DNA of 64,000 nucleotides from Cyclobacteriaceae bacterium (GCA_020436085.1 JAGQYM010000006.1:61478-125477); one strand, 5' to 3'; positions 35,731 to 45,166 are shown, numbered from the stretch's first letter. The notes: generated from the sequence alone by a model not told the origin. Made by a program: numbers and translations.

Positions 35731-37509
35731 TTACATCCGCTCCGGCACTTGAATTCCAAGTGTCATCATCGATTTTTTAATCACCTCACCTACTTTGCCT
35801 GACAAGGCAATACGCAACGCGATCTTATTCTCATCTTTCTCTGCAAAGATCGGAATCGCCTGATAGAATTGGTTGTATTCTTTTGCCAAATCATATGCAT
35901 AGTTGGCGATAAGCGCAGGGGAGTATTCTGTAGCCGCCTCTTTTAGCTTGGACGGAAACTGCGTAAGCATATGAATTAGTCTTTGCTCCTGCGGCTGCAG
36001 GTCGGTCGCAACGATAGCATTAACTTTCTTAACCTCTGCTGCCTTTCGCATGATGGAACGGATGCGTGCGTGAGTGTATTGAATGAACGGCCCTGTATGG
36101 CCCTGAAGTTGGATGGATTCGTTTGGATTAAACATCATCCGTTTTTTAGGATCAACTTTGAGCAAGAAGAATTTGAGAGCACCCAATCCAATCATTTCGA
36201 ATAAGGCTTTTGCTTCGGCCTGATCCATCTCATCTATTTTTCCGAGTTCCCTGGTCTGTGCTTCAGCCTCGTTTATCATCTCGGCCATCAGGTCATCTGC
36301 ATCTACTACCGTTCCCTCTCTCGATTTCATTTTGCCTGAAGGAAGATCAACCATTCCATAAGACAAATGATAACACTCTTTTGCCCATTGGTAGCCAAGT
36401 TTCGCTAGTATCAAGAACAATACTTTGAAGTGATACTCTTGTTCATTACCCACCGTGTATACCTGGCGCGAAATTTTTGGGAAATCTCTGAAACGCAATA
36501 TTGCTGTGCCAATGTCTTGCGTCATATACACCGAAGTACCGTCAGAACGAAGGAGTACTTTTTGATCCAATCCATCTGCTGTGAGATCTACCCAAACAGA
36601 ACCATCTTCTTTTCTAAAGAAAACTCCCTGCTCAAGGCCTTTCAACACTTCTTCTTTGCCAAGCAGGTAAGTTTCTGATTCGTAATAAAGCTTGTCGAAC
36701 GTTACGCCCATCTGATGATAGGTCTCATCAAAGCCTCGATAAACCCAACCGTTCATCATCTTCCAAAGATCAACGGTTTCAGTGTCGCGCTGCTCCCATT
36801 TGCGCAGCATATCCACTGCGAGTTTCATAATGGGTGCGTCTTTCTCTGCTTGCTCTTTTGCTACTCCCGATTCAATCAGGTCGTTAACTTCCTTTTTATA
36901 GGCCTTATCAAACTCAACATAGTACTTGCCGACTAACTTGTCGCCCTTGAGTCCGCTGCTTTCGGGTGTTTCTCCATTGCCAAACAATTTCCACGCTGCC
37001 ATCGACTTGCAGATGTGAATTCCCCGGTCGTTAATGATTTGGACTTTATGCACATTGTATCCAATGGCTTCATACAGCGATGCTACACTCCATCCCAGAA
37101 AATTGTTTCTCAAATGGCCAAGGTGTAGCGGCTTGTTTGTATTGGGTGACGAGTATTCAACCATGATCTCATCACCTGTAGGTGGTGTAATACCATAGTT
37201 ATCTTCCTTGAGAATCGAGTTCAAAACCTGTACCCAAACTTTGTCATTCAAAACCAGGTTAAGAAAACCTTTGACTACGTTAACACGAACAACGGTGTCT
37301 GAATTGCTTGTGAGCCATTCACCGATGGCTTGTGCTGTCTCTTCAGGTTTTTTCTTGGATACTCGTGTGAGTGGAAAACACACTAGTGTATGCGAGCCTT
37401 CAAACTCAGCATTGGTGGGCTGAATCTGAAGCTGCTCCGGCTTTACACCAAAGAGTTTCTGGCAAGCATTTCCTAATTCTTCACGAAGCAGACTATCCAA
37501 TTTCATCAC
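35731..37509 (-). CDS. argS: Arginyl-tRNA synthetase
   Basis: This 592-residue class I enzyme charges tRNA-Arg. It has the ArgS N-terminal (Add1) domain, the HIGH variant HLGH in SSPNTNKPLHLGHLRNN (about 123-139), and the catalytic domain with QVYTVGNEQEYHFKVLF and LSYGMVDLPSGKMKSREGTVV (read in parts, with the KMSKS-like KMKSR). The C-terminal DALR anticodon domain starts near residue 480 (HARIRSIMRK). Length is normal. It lies 20 bases after the DHS-like gene and 19 before gpx. It is an essential gene placed next to arginine/polyamine enzymes. Confidence 0.97.
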   Translation of the reverse strand: MMKLDSLLREELGNACQKLFGVKPEQLQIQPTNAEFEGSHTLVCFPLTRVSKKKPEETAQAIGEWLTSNSDTVVRVNVVKGFLNLVLNDKVWVQVLNSILKEDNYGITPPTGDEIMVEYSSPNTNKPLHLGHLRNNFLGWSVASLYEAIGYNVHKVQIINDRGIHICKSMAAWKLFGNGETPESSGLKGDKLVGKYYVEFDKAYKKEVNDLIESGVAKEQAEKDAPIMKLAVDMLRKWEQRDTETVDLWKMMNGWVYRGFDETYHQMGVTFDKLYYESETYLLGKEEVLKGLEQGVFFRKEDGSVWVDLTADGLDQKVLLRSDGTSVYMTQDIGTAILRFRDFPKISRQVYTVGNEQEYHFKVLFLILAKLGYQWAKECYHLSYGMVDLPSGKMKSREGTVVDADDLMAEMINEAEAQTRELGKIDEMDQAEAKALFEMIGLGALKFFLLKVDPKKRMMFNPNESIQLQGHTGPFIQYTHARIRSIMRKAAEVKKVNAIVATDLQPQEQRLIHMLTQFPSKLKEAATEYSPALIANYAYDLAKEYNQFYQAIPIFAEKDENKIALRIALSGKVGEVIKKSMMTLGIQVPERM

Positions 37510-37529
37510 ACAACCTCCACTGACTTAAA

Positions 37530-38513
37530 TCACATATCCAAAATGTAGGCAAAGATCAATGGCGCAACGATTGTCGCGTCACTCTCGATGATGAACTTGG
37601 GTGTCTCAATGCTCAACTTACCCCAGGTTATTTTCTCGTTGGGTACCGCTCCGGAGTATGATCCATAGCTGGTGGTGGAGTCGCTGATCTGACAGAAGTA
37701 ACTCCAGAACGGAACGCCATCGCGCTCTAAGTCCTGGTGTAGCATAGGGACAACACAAATAGGAAAATCTCCCGCTATACCTCCACCGATCTGAAAAAAT
37801 CCAATTCCATCTTTCCCAGAGTTCTGTGTGTACCAATCAGCAAGCCAAACCATATATTCAATTCCACTCTTCATTGTGGAAGCCTTGAGTTCACCTGTGA
37901 CACAGTAGGACGCGAAGATGTTGCCCATCGTTGAGTCCTCCCATCCGGGAACGACCATTGGCATATTCTTTTCTGCCGCAGCAATCATCCACGAGTTTTT
38001 AGGATCGATTTCAAAATATTGCTTTAGTTCTCCGCTATTGAGCAATCGAAACATAAACTCATGCGGAAATAATCGTTCGCCTTTGTCCTCTGCATCTTTC
38101 CAAACTTTGAAAAGGTGTGCTTGTAACCTTCTGAAGGCTTCTTCTTCCGGGATACAAGTGTCAGTGACTCTGTTCAAGTGATTCTGTAAAAGATCCCACT
38201 CTTGTTCCGGGGTAAGGTCACGGTAGTTGGGAATTCTCCGGTAGTGCGAATGTGCTACCAGATTCATGATATCCTCCTCAAGGTTGGCACCAGTACAGGA
38301 GATGATATGCACTTTATTCTGACGAATCATTTCGGCAAAGCTGATTCCAAGCTCACCAGTACTCATAGCACCGGCCAGGGTCACCATCATTTTCTTTCCG
38401 CTCTCAACATGCGTTTTGTAAGCCTTTGCTGCGTCCACGAGTGCAGCTGCATTGAAGTGGAGATAATTTTTTTCGATAAAATCTGAGATGGGTCGGTTTT
38501 TGCTCATCGTCAA
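37530..38513 (-). CDS. Bacterial deoxyhypusine-synthase-like protein
   Basis: The 327-residue protein resembles deoxyhypusine synthase. GAMSTGELGISFAEMIRQ near residue 50, and SCTGANLEEDIMNL near 73, form the NAD-binding region. PNEKITWGKLSIE near 290 carries the lysine that forms the enzyme-imine intermediate in DHS. Eukaryotic DHS modifies eIF5A. Bacteria lack hypusine, and bacterial homologues are thought to act in polyamine chemistry such as homospermidine formation. It is the first gene of the argS-gpx-menA operon and lies next to a divergent START, arginase and arginine decarboxylase locus. A polyamine role is therefore the best guess. Confidence 0.82.
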   Translation of the reverse strand: MTMSKNRPISDFIEKNYLHFNAAALVDAAKAYKTHVESGKKMMVTLAGAMSTGELGISFAEMIRQNKVHIISCTGANLEEDIMNLVAHSHYRRIPNYRDLTPEQEWDLLQNHLNRVTDTCIPEEEAFRRLQAHLFKVWKDAEDKGERLFPHEFMFRLLNSGELKQYFEIDPKNSWMIAAAEKNMPMVVPGWEDSTMGNIFASYCVTGELKASTMKSGIEYMVWLADWYTQNSGKDGIGFFQIGGGIAGDFPICVVPMLHQDLERDGVPFWSYFCQISDSTTSYGSYSGAVPNEKITWGKLSIETPKFIIESDATIVAPLIFAYILDM

Positions 38514-38662
38514 GGAGTTATTGGTAATTATGGGGGCGAAATTAACGAAATCAGCGTGTTAAGCGACCGAATTCTGATCAAAAAAGAAATAAAACAGCTC
38601 GCGCGCTGTTACCATTCATCGGCTTTGTAGTCATTAACCAAATGCATTACTTAGAGCCAAAC

Positions 38663-39307
38663 ATGAGACCCGTGCCGAAACTATTGTTCGTTATCTTTTT
38701 TGCGACAACCAATCTGGTAAACCTCTATGCACAAGAGGTGGAAGATTTTGCCTTGGTTCGGGAAGAGGACAGTATATCCATATACGAACGATGGATTAAG
38801 TTTCCTGGTACTGATCCTCCCCAAGATGCCAGAGAAGTAAAGGGAGTGTTTGTTGTGCACTCGTCATTTAAGGAAGTTGTCAGAATGCTGCGTGATCCAA
38901 AGTGGGTTATGAAAAGCCAAAAACATGTGAGCGAGTTCAAAGTCTATCCACTGCCGGTAGACACCGCGTGGCTTGAGTATTCATATCATGATATTCCCTG
39001 GCCTGTTTCTGATCAGGACCATTTTCTGGTCTACAAAATTGAGCATCACGATGAGAATGGAATGTTTATCACCTTTGAAAGCACGCCTAACGCTAAACTC
39101 GCTCCCGTCAGGTCCGGAGTGGACAGGATGAACCTCCTGGGAAGCTGGACATTGGAGAAACTAACTGATGGAAAAATTAAAGCTTCCTACAGAATAATTT
39201 CTGAGCCAAGTAACATTCCAAGAATATTCACGGATCCTATCATCAGACGCAACATGGTTACTACCATTAAGTCGATGATTAAGATATTGGAAGAAGAGGA
39301 TATCTAG
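38663..39307 (+). CDS. Exported START/SRPBCC-domain lipid-binding-like protein
   Basis: From the ATG at 38663 this 214-residue protein has a signal peptide (MRPVPKLLFVIFFATTNLVNLYAQ) followed by a START-like fold. Strand/helix landmarks include SISIYERWI, AREVKGVFVV, WPVSDQDHFLVYKIE and the C-terminal amphipathic helix MVTTIKSMIKILEEED. START domains hold hydrophobic ligands. A periplasmic or outer-membrane location is inferred. It stops one base before the convergent arginase gene stop. An upstream ATG at 38642 is possible but would add seven residues before the signal. Confidence 0.78.
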   Translation: MRPVPKLLFVIFFATTNLVNLYAQEVEDFALVREEDSISIYERWIKFPGTDPPQDAREVKGVFVVHSSFKEVVRMLRDPKWVMKSQKHVSEFKVYPLPVDTAWLEYSYHDIPWPVSDQDHFLVYKIEHHDENGMFITFESTPNAKLAPVRSGVDRMNLLGSWTLEKLTDGKIKASYRIISEPSNIPRIFTDPIIRRNMVTTIKSMIKILEEEDI

Positions 39308-39308
39308 A

Positions 39309-40271
39309 CTACTCAGCCACTACTGGCCTGGCTGCTATCGTGCGAGCAGTAGCTTCTAATATTTCAAAAGCACTCTCCGCCATTCTGTTTTCGGTGTCAA
39401 GCGTAGGATTCACCTCTACGATCTCCCATGTGCAAAGTTTTGAGCTCTTTGCCAGTTCCTGGTTCAGTGTTTTAGCCTCATCCACGGTAAGCCCATTGGG
39501 CACAGGTGTGCCTGTTCCGGTTGAGAAACGAGAATCAATGCTATCAACATCAAACGAAACATAGATCAGATCACAGTGCTCCAACATTTTGAGAGCTTCT
39601 GCTGCTGCTTTCACAGCACCCATCTTCTTCACCTCCTCAGTTGTAATGAACCCCATCCCATATTTGTTGATGAGGTAGTTCTCGGGTTTTTCAAGATCCC
39701 TGACTGCTATGTACACGAAGTCGTCTGGATTGGTTTTTGCACCGGGGATGCCTACGTTCTTTATTTGCTCCCAATACTCAATGGTTTCATTTTTGGGATC
39801 GTTGATCTTGCATTCGAGATTGTCGATGTCGCAGGCCATGGCTACTGGCATGCCGTGCATATTACCAGACGGTGTGGTGTAAGGTGTGTGAATATCTGCA
39901 TGCGCATCAATCCAAATAACTCCCAGCCGTTTCCTCGGGTTCGCCTTTTTAATTCCCGCAATAGTGCCGTAAGCCGTACTGTGATCGCCAGCCATTACGA
40001 GAGGAAACTTCTCGTCAAGTAGCGTTTCATACACTTCGAGACACACACGCTCTTCCATAATCAGAACGCCATCAATAAACTTCGCGTGCGCGTGTTCAGC
40101 ACCATCAAACAGCAACTCATTGACGTTCTCGACTTCAACAGAGTCATATTGCCTGAAAAGATCAGATTGCAAGTCAAGGCTCGCGATTTTCATTGCCTCT
40201 ACCCCAAGACTGGCTCCACGGGTACCGGCCCCGATTTCCGACTTCACTTCAATGATTTTTATTTCGTTCAC
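39309..40271 (-). CDS. rocF: Arginase-family ureohydrolase
   Basis: The 320-residue protein is a binuclear manganese ureohydrolase. Metal-ligand motifs are GDHS (95-98), IDAHADIH (121-128) and SFDVDSID (about 238-245). SGNMHGMP (135-142) and GTGTPVPNGLT agree with true arginase, which yields ornithine and urea, more than with agmatinase. It lies next to an arginine decarboxylase gene (divergent) and the DHS-like operon. The product ornithine would feed polyamine synthesis. I cannot exclude agmatinase activity from sequence alone. Confidence 0.85.
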   Translation of the reverse strand: MNEIKIIEVKSEIGAGTRGASLGVEAMKIASLDLQSDLFRQYDSVEVENVNELLFDGAEHAHAKFIDGVLIMEERVCLEVYETLLDEKFPLVMAGDHSTAYGTIAGIKKANPRKRLGVIWIDAHADIHTPYTTPSGNMHGMPVAMACDIDNLECKINDPKNETIEYWEQIKNVGIPGAKTNPDDFVYIAVRDLEKPENYLINKYGMGFITTEEVKKMGAVKAAAEALKMLEHCDLIYVSFDVDSIDSRFSTGTGTPVPNGLTVDEAKTLNQELAKSSKLCTWEIVEVNPTLDTENRMAESAFEILEATARTIAARPVVAE

Positions 40272-40484
40272 GCACCTTGAAAATTATATTTGAAAAGACC
40301 TTGTCCTACCTAAGAAAAAATAAATCTAAAATCTAACTTATGACCCTTTAAAGATCGGGTAGTGAGAGCATTACAGAATGGCGGAGGCAGGAGTATTGAC
40401 CTGTCATGCAGATTTAAATTTCGAATTGTAAAGATGGCAAAATTATACCAATATTGCACCCTTCAAAAACCCCTTTAGAATGAA

Positions 40485-41873
40485 ATGAAGAGCTATCGCG
40501 ACCTGATTGAGCAGACATTTGATTTTCCCCAAAAGGAGTTCAAAGTGTGGGAAAATGAGTTGCAGTTTAATGACGTACCGTTGATGGATATCATTAAGGA
40601 ATACGGAACGCCTCTGAAGCTTACCTACCTACCCCGAATAAGTGAGAACATCAGATTTGTTCAGGCTACTTTTAACAATGCGATAGAAAAATTCAAATAC
40701 AAAGGGGACTACACTTATTGCTATTGTTCCAAGTCATCACACTTTTCATTTGTGATGGAGGAGGCCTTGAAGAACAACGTTCATCTTGAAACTTCTTCCG
40801 GCTTTGATATTCCGATCGTTCGAAGCTTATACAATCAGGGGAAAATTTCGAAGAAGACATACATCCTTTGCAATGGTTTCAAGATGCCGCGGTATACCAA
40901 TCATATCGTGGATTTATTAAATGAAGAATTCAATTGCATTCCTATTCTCGACACCATCAAGGAAATTGACATCTACGAATCGAAAGTAGACAAGCCGTTT
41001 AAAGTTGGAATACGTGTTGCCTCTGATGAAGAGCCGAAGTTTGAATTCTATACTTCGAGACTAGGCATTCGATACAGCGATATTGTTACCGTGTACAAAG
41101 AAAAGATTGAGAAAAGTAGCAAGGCATCGTTGAAGATGCTGCACTTCTTTATCAACACAGGAATAAAAGACACCGCATATTACTGGAGTGAACTGAGCAG
41201 ATTCATTTTCAAATACTGCGAACTGAAGAAAATTTGCGATTCACTTGATTCAATTGATATCGGAGGCGGCTTCCCTATCAAGCAGTCGCTCACTTTCCAG
41301 TACGACTACAAGTACATGATCGAGCAGATCGTAGAGAACATCAAGTGGATTTGCGATAAGAATAATGTACCCGTACCTCACATCTTCACGGAGTTTGGAA
41401 GCTATACCGTGGGTGAGAGTGGTGCCATTCTTTACTCTGTTGTGGATCAAAAACTACAGAACGATAAAGAGTTGTGGTATATGATCAACGGATCGTTTAT
41501 CACACAGATGCCGGATGCCTGGGGATTGAATCAAAAATATATTCTCCTGGCTATCAATAAATGGGATGATCCATACCATAAAGTAAACATGGGTGGTCTT
41601 ACCTGCGACAGCATGGACTACTACAATTCGGAAGCACATACTGGAGAGGTGTTTTTGCCGATGATCAATGATGAGGAACCTCTCTACATTGGTTTCTTTC
41701 ACACGGGAGCTTATCAAGAATCACTTGGAGGCTATGGTGGCATACAGCATTGCCTGATCCCCGCACCAAAGCATGTGCTGATCAGTCGCAATGAAGATGG
41801 CGAGATCTCAACTAAACTTTTTGCACCTGAACAAACCAGCGACAGCATGTTGAAAGTGCTGGGCTATGAATAG
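40485..41873 (+). CDS. speA: Biosynthetic arginine decarboxylase of the alanine-racemase fold
   Basis: This 462-residue PLP enzyme has the N-terminal TIM-barrel lysine in YCSKSSHFSF (K83), a glycine-rich phosphate site (SIDIGGGFPIK near 260) and the C-terminal beta domain with the CDSMD motif (TCDSMDYYN near 375). These are arginine/ornithine/diaminopimelate decarboxylase landmarks. Of these, Bacteroidota arginine decarboxylases of about 460 residues fit best. The product would be agmatine, the first step toward putrescine. It overlaps the start of the next gene by 8 bases, so the YceI-like gene may share its message. Confidence 0.8.
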   Translation: MKSYRDLIEQTFDFPQKEFKVWENELQFNDVPLMDIIKEYGTPLKLTYLPRISENIRFVQATFNNAIEKFKYKGDYTYCYCSKSSHFSFVMEEALKNNVHLETSSGFDIPIVRSLYNQGKISKKTYILCNGFKMPRYTNHIVDLLNEEFNCIPILDTIKEIDIYESKVDKPFKVGIRVASDEEPKFEFYTSRLGIRYSDIVTVYKEKIEKSSKASLKMLHFFINTGIKDTAYYWSELSRFIFKYCELKKICDSLDSIDIGGGFPIKQSLTFQYDYKYMIEQIVENIKWICDKNNVPVPHIFTEFGSYTVGESGAILYSVVDQKLQNDKELWYMINGSFITQMPDAWGLNQKYILLAINKWDDPYHKVNMGGLTCDSMDYYNSEAHTGEVFLPMINDEEPLYIGFFHTGAYQESLGGYGGIQHCLIPAPKHVLISRNEDGEISTKLFAPEQTSDSMLKVLGYE

Positions 41874-42444
41874 GCACAAAAGACATACCGGAGTATCTCT
41901 TTTTATTGTATCAATTCTTTTTTGCCATCAGGCTCTCAGTCAGAATTCATTCCGGCAAGTAGCCGGAACGTCAATCGTTGTCTCAGGAACCTCTACGCTC
42001 CATGATTGGACACTCACGTCAACAGAAGTTAAAATTAACGCTACGTTGCAACTGACCGAAGGCTCCGTGCTGATTGGACTCGAATCACTCTCTGTCGTTA
42101 TCCCAACGAAAAGTTTGAAAAGCGGACACGTGGCCATGGATAGAAATACCTACAGCACAATCGATGCTGAACGCTATCCAACAATTGAATTCAAGATGTT
42201 GTCTGCCACTGTTTCAAATTCGGTGATTCATTGCCTTGGCCAGCTAACCGTTGCAGGGGCTACCAAGAAAATAAATCTCGACACGGCATTTAAAATTGAC
42301 ACAAAGCAAAACCTCTCATGCACAGGGTCAATCAAACTAAAAATGAGTGATTTTAATATCGAGCCGCCAAGCTTCATGTTCGGCACCGTAACCACGGGCA
42401 ACGAAATCACGATATCATTTCAGGCAAATCTCGCAGGCGGCTAG
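41866..42444 (+). CDS. Exported YceI-family protein
   Basis: The 192-residue protein starts inside the arginine decarboxylase stop region (ATG at 41866). It has a signal peptide (FIVSILFCHQALSQ) and a YceI-like lipid-binding beta-barrel: VVSGTSTLHDW, SLSVVIPTKSLKSG, YPTIEFK, LTVAGATKKI and FNIEPPSFMFGTVTTGNEITI. YceI proteins bind isoprenoid or fatty compounds in the periplasm. Its stop overlaps a convergent YceI-like gene by 4 bases, sharing the palindrome CTAG. It is one of three YceI-type genes in a 3.3-kb stretch. Confidence 0.85.
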   Translation: MNRHKRHTGVSLFIVSILFCHQALSQNSFRQVAGTSIVVSGTSTLHDWTLTSTEVKINATLQLTEGSVLIGLESLSVVIPTKSLKSGHVAMDRNTYSTIDAERYPTIEFKMLSATVSNSVIHCLGQLTVAGATKKINLDTAFKIDTKQNLSCTGSIKLKMSDFNIEPPSFMFGTVTTGNEITISFQANLAGG

Positions 42445-43058
42445 CCATTCATATCGAGCAGCAGCACCAAGTGAAAGTTAACCAATAATAGGTCTTCCAC
42501 TTTCACTAATCCCATCATGCGGGTGGGAGGTTCCAATTCGAAATCTGAAAATGTGAACTCATGACCGCCTTTAAGATGTATCAAACCTGACTTATCAGTC
42601 TCAATGCTACAGTCTACATCAAATGTTTTTTTTGTTCCCGCTAACGATATCTGCATCCTACCTCTGAAAAGATCTCTGCCCCTATCCAACTTAGGGAGTC
42701 GCTCAAAGGAAATAAATTCTATACCGACCAGAGGATACTCTTTGTATTTGATTGTTTTCCAAAAGTCACTGGTCATCACTTGCAAACCACAGTCGAATCT
42801 GGCTGCTTCAAGCCCAACATAACCTTGAGTAAATATGGGTTTGGAATACTTACCACCTTCTCTTAATTCAAGAGTATCTTTTCCCGTATAGTGAATGATG
42901 GCGCATTGAAATGTGTTAATGTTGGTTTTACCATCGATGACAAGCTTGCTATCGGATTGTACGATGAAACGGTGAATCAGAACACCGCGATGTGGATGAG
43001 AAGTGAATCCACCAGTTAGTAAAATCACCAAGCCCAGCAAAATCGACCTCATATTCAC
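42441..43058 (-). CDS. Exported YceI-like protein (divergent member)
   Basis: This 205-residue protein has an N-terminal signal peptide (MNMRSILLGLVILLTGGFTS). It keeps the YceI-like layout (IDGKTNINTF, RFDCGLQVMTSDFW, FISFERLPKL, FDLELEPPTRMMGLVKVEDLLLVNFHLVLLLD in pieces) but lacks the strict HDW start. It is likely a diverged lipocalin-like relative. It converges on the preceding YceI gene. A bidirectional-looking terminator separates it from the barrel gene upstream on the same strand. Confidence 0.7.
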   Translation of the reverse strand: MNMRSILLGLVILLTGGFTSHPHRGVLIHRFIVQSDSKLVIDGKTNINTFQCAIIHYTGKDTLELREGGKYSKPIFTQGYVGLEAARFDCGLQVMTSDFWKTIKYKEYPLVGIEFISFERLPKLDRGRDLFRGRMQISLAGTKKTFDVDCSIETDKSGLIHLKGGHEFTFSDFELEPPTRMMGLVKVEDLLLVNFHLVLLLDMNG

Positions 43059-43102
43059 AAGTTATGGAGTTTTGGAAACAAAAAGCTGGCCACCTTCAAA
43101 TG

Positions 43103-43132
43103 AAAAAGCCTGCGAAATCCGCAGGCTTTTTT
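43103..43132 (-). terminator. Intrinsic terminator after the outer-membrane barrel gene
   Basis: The stem GCCTGCG / CGCAGGC with an AAATC loop is flanked by A-run and T-run. On the minus strand it ends in TTTTT, 18 bases after the barrel gene stop. It would also work on the plus strand. Confidence 0.85.
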
Positions 43133-43149
43133 AGCGTTGTCATTCATAG

Positions 43150-44475
43150 TTAGAAGCTAATAGCTGCTTCAATCATGATGCCACTGAATTCACCACCAAG
43201 GAATCGGGCATTGGATCCTGTCCAGGCGTCTCCTTTGTAGTTCTGCTTAACGTATTCCAGTTTAGTAACCACATTTTTGGTCAAAAACCATCCTCCGCCA
43301 AAATTGACGCGATCAATCTTCATGTCTTCAGTAGCGCTCTCACGAAGCTTGCCACTAATTGCATTGTATCTTCCACCCAGGTAGTATTGCTCTGTTGATC
43401 CAAATCTATAAAGTAGTTCACCAGCAATTTGGGTGAATGAACCTTCTTTATCTGGTGTAGGTGTAGTGAACTCGTTGCTACCGCCTGCTACCTCATAGAT
43501 TCCGAAGAACTCCAAGCCGTTGAACTTAATGAATGGGTTGATTTGAAACGCGGTCAGTTTTGTGAAGCGAGCGTTGAAACGTCCGTCAAAATCACTTTCT
43601 TGTGCGGCTACTGGAGGGGTTGCATTTGGATCTGCAGGCACGGCCATGATGTTGTAATATCTTGATCCACCGCGGTCGCCACCGTAGAGCCAAGTTCCTG
43701 TTGTAGTTCCATGATTAGAGTACCAAGAACCAGTGAGTCTCACTCTCAGGTCATCGTTTACTTGTTTATCAAAACCTACTTTACCAAAGAAAGATGCCCG
43801 GTTGTCGCTAGTTGCTGTCTTTATTACAGACTGATTCAGTTTACCGTTGGTAACACCAAGCATAACAATGATTCCGTTGTTCTGATAGGTCACAGAACCG
43901 AAAGCTTCGGTTGAGAAGGCATCCATAATATAGTTGCCTACAAATGGGTTGTAAAGTGCACGAGCATTGTCTGTCCTTCTGAAGTGGGCATCACCATAAT
44001 TGAACTCATCCAAACCAACAGTGATAGTTGCGTGTTGCATAAAACTTTCGAGGAATCCAGGCTTGATAAAGTCAAGCTTATCTATTTGCAGGTGGCCACC
44101 TTTAACCCATGATTCTTCATGGTGACGAGCTGAAAGATAAGTTCTCAAGTGCATCCTAACTCCATCATACAATTGAACATCCAAGTTTAGATTGGCTGTG
44201 GGGAGATTAAAATCTGATCCGAGATCAACAGTGTTCCCTAAAGTATTGCTTTGGCTGAGGCCCTGGAATTGCATGGCAAAGTCGCCACCAACTCTTACTT
44301 TCAGTCCGTCAAAACCAACTGTGTCTGTTTTTGAAGTTTCAAACACATTGACCCCGCGCTGATCATTGTACCTGAAATACTGAAGAGGCGCGTATTGTGC
44401 GAGGGCTATATTGGCCACGAAAAGCATAGCTATCAACAAGCCCCCTTTTCCGAGGATATTAAGTTTTGTTTTCAT
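43150..44475 (-). CDS. Outer-membrane beta-barrel (porin-like) protein
   Basis: From the ATG at 44475 this is a 441-residue protein with a signal peptide (KLNILGKGGLLIAMLFVANIALAQ). It consists of repeating amphipathic strands with Tyr/Phe girdles and ends in SF with a C-terminal phenylalanine, as barrels do. NYGDAHFRRTDNARA near the middle resembles phosphate-selective porin O/P-type proteins. Starts at 44535 or 44502 would precede the signal and are less likely. It follows a YceI gene on the same strand, and the two probably form an operon under the tandem FNR-type sites. The substrate is unknown. Confidence 0.75.
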   Translation of the reverse strand: MKTKLNILGKGGLLIAMLFVANIALAQYAPLQYFRYNDQRGVNVFETSKTDTVGFDGLKVRVGGDFAMQFQGLSQSNTLGNTVDLGSDFNLPTANLNLDVQLYDGVRMHLRTYLSARHHEESWVKGGHLQIDKLDFIKPGFLESFMQHATITVGLDEFNYGDAHFRRTDNARALYNPFVGNYIMDAFSTEAFGSVTYQNNGIIVMLGVTNGKLNQSVIKTATSDNRASFFGKVGFDKQVNDDLRVRLTGSWYSNHGTTTGTWLYGGDRGGSRYYNIMAVPADPNATPPVAAQESDFDGRFNARFTKLTAFQINPFIKFNGLEFFGIYEVAGGSNEFTTPTPDKEGSFTQIAGELLYRFGSTEQYYLGGRYNAISGKLRESATEDMKIDRVNFGGGWFLTKNVVTKLEYVKQNYKGDAWTGSNARFLGGEFSGIMIEAAISF

Positions 44476-44531
44476 AGTTAAAGTGTTTATTCGAAAAATC
44501 ATTTGTCCGTTTATTTTTGTTTTGGTTGTGT

Positions 44532-45113
44532 TCATTTGTTTGCAGCAATATTCTTTGGAGCCACAGTGAGATCGAACTTAATGGTCACCTCATCACCAAC
44601 TTTGATTGTGCCCATCACGGCAGTTGGAGGCTCCATTTTGTAGTCGGTCATTTTCATTTCGTAAGATCCACTGAGTCGTATCTCTTCATTTGCCCCTACA
44701 GTCGCCTTCACTTTTAAAGGAATAGCTTTTGTGGCTCCTGCCATTGTCAGTTGACCATTTGCGTTGATGACGCCTCCGTTTAATTCAGCATGTTGGAGTT
44801 TGTATGTGATGTAAGGATTCTTTTCGGAGTTGAATGCCTCATAGGTTTTGCTATCCATGATTCTACCTTTTGTACTTTTTATGGACTCCACCGGAATTCT
44901 TACCAACACGTTGTTTACCTGTGCTATTTTTCCATCGTCAATGGTTATCGTTCCACTCCACTCTACTTTGGTTACATCTGACTCCCAGTCGTGAAGGGTT
45001 GACGTGCCGGCCACCGTTACTTTATTGGCTTTCAAAACGTATTCGTTTTGAGCATAAAGGCTGATAGCCAGTATCATAAGTGCGATTGTGATGTTTGTTT
45101 TTAAAGTGTTCAT
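44532..45113 (-). CDS. Exported YceI-family protein, first gene of the porin operon
   Basis: The 193-residue protein has a signal peptide (MNTLKTNITIALMILAISLYAQ) and canonical YceI motifs: VAGTSTLHDWES, VRIPVESIKSTKGRIMD, NPYITYKL, QLTMAGATKAI and YKMEPPTAVMGTIKVGDEVTIKF. It would bind a hydrophobic ligand in the periplasm. It is followed by the barrel gene 56 bases downstream on the same strand. The promoter region carries two FNR-type dyads, so expression may respond to low oxygen. Confidence 0.88.
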   Translation of the reverse strand: MNTLKTNITIALMILAISLYAQNEYVLKANKVTVAGTSTLHDWESDVTKVEWSGTITIDDGKIAQVNNVLVRIPVESIKSTKGRIMDSKTYEAFNSEKNPYITYKLQHAELNGGVINANGQLTMAGATKAIPLKVKATVGANEEIRLSGSYEMKMTDYKMEPPTAVMGTIKVGDEVTIKFDLTVAPKNIAANK

Positions 45114-45136
45114 AGCTCGGGTCGTTTTTGCTGTTG

Positions 45137-45144
45137 TGAAGGTA
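45137..45144 (-). promoter_or_regulatory. Weak candidate -7 element for the YceI-porin operon
   Basis: The minus strand reads TACCTTCA, which has TA and TT of the consensus but two mismatches. Its downstream edge is 36.5 bp from the centre of the proximal FNR-type dyad. This is the same spacing as in usp-ccoI-ccoS. Confidence 0.3.
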
Positions 45145-45166
45145 GATAGGGGTGTATCCCCGCATC

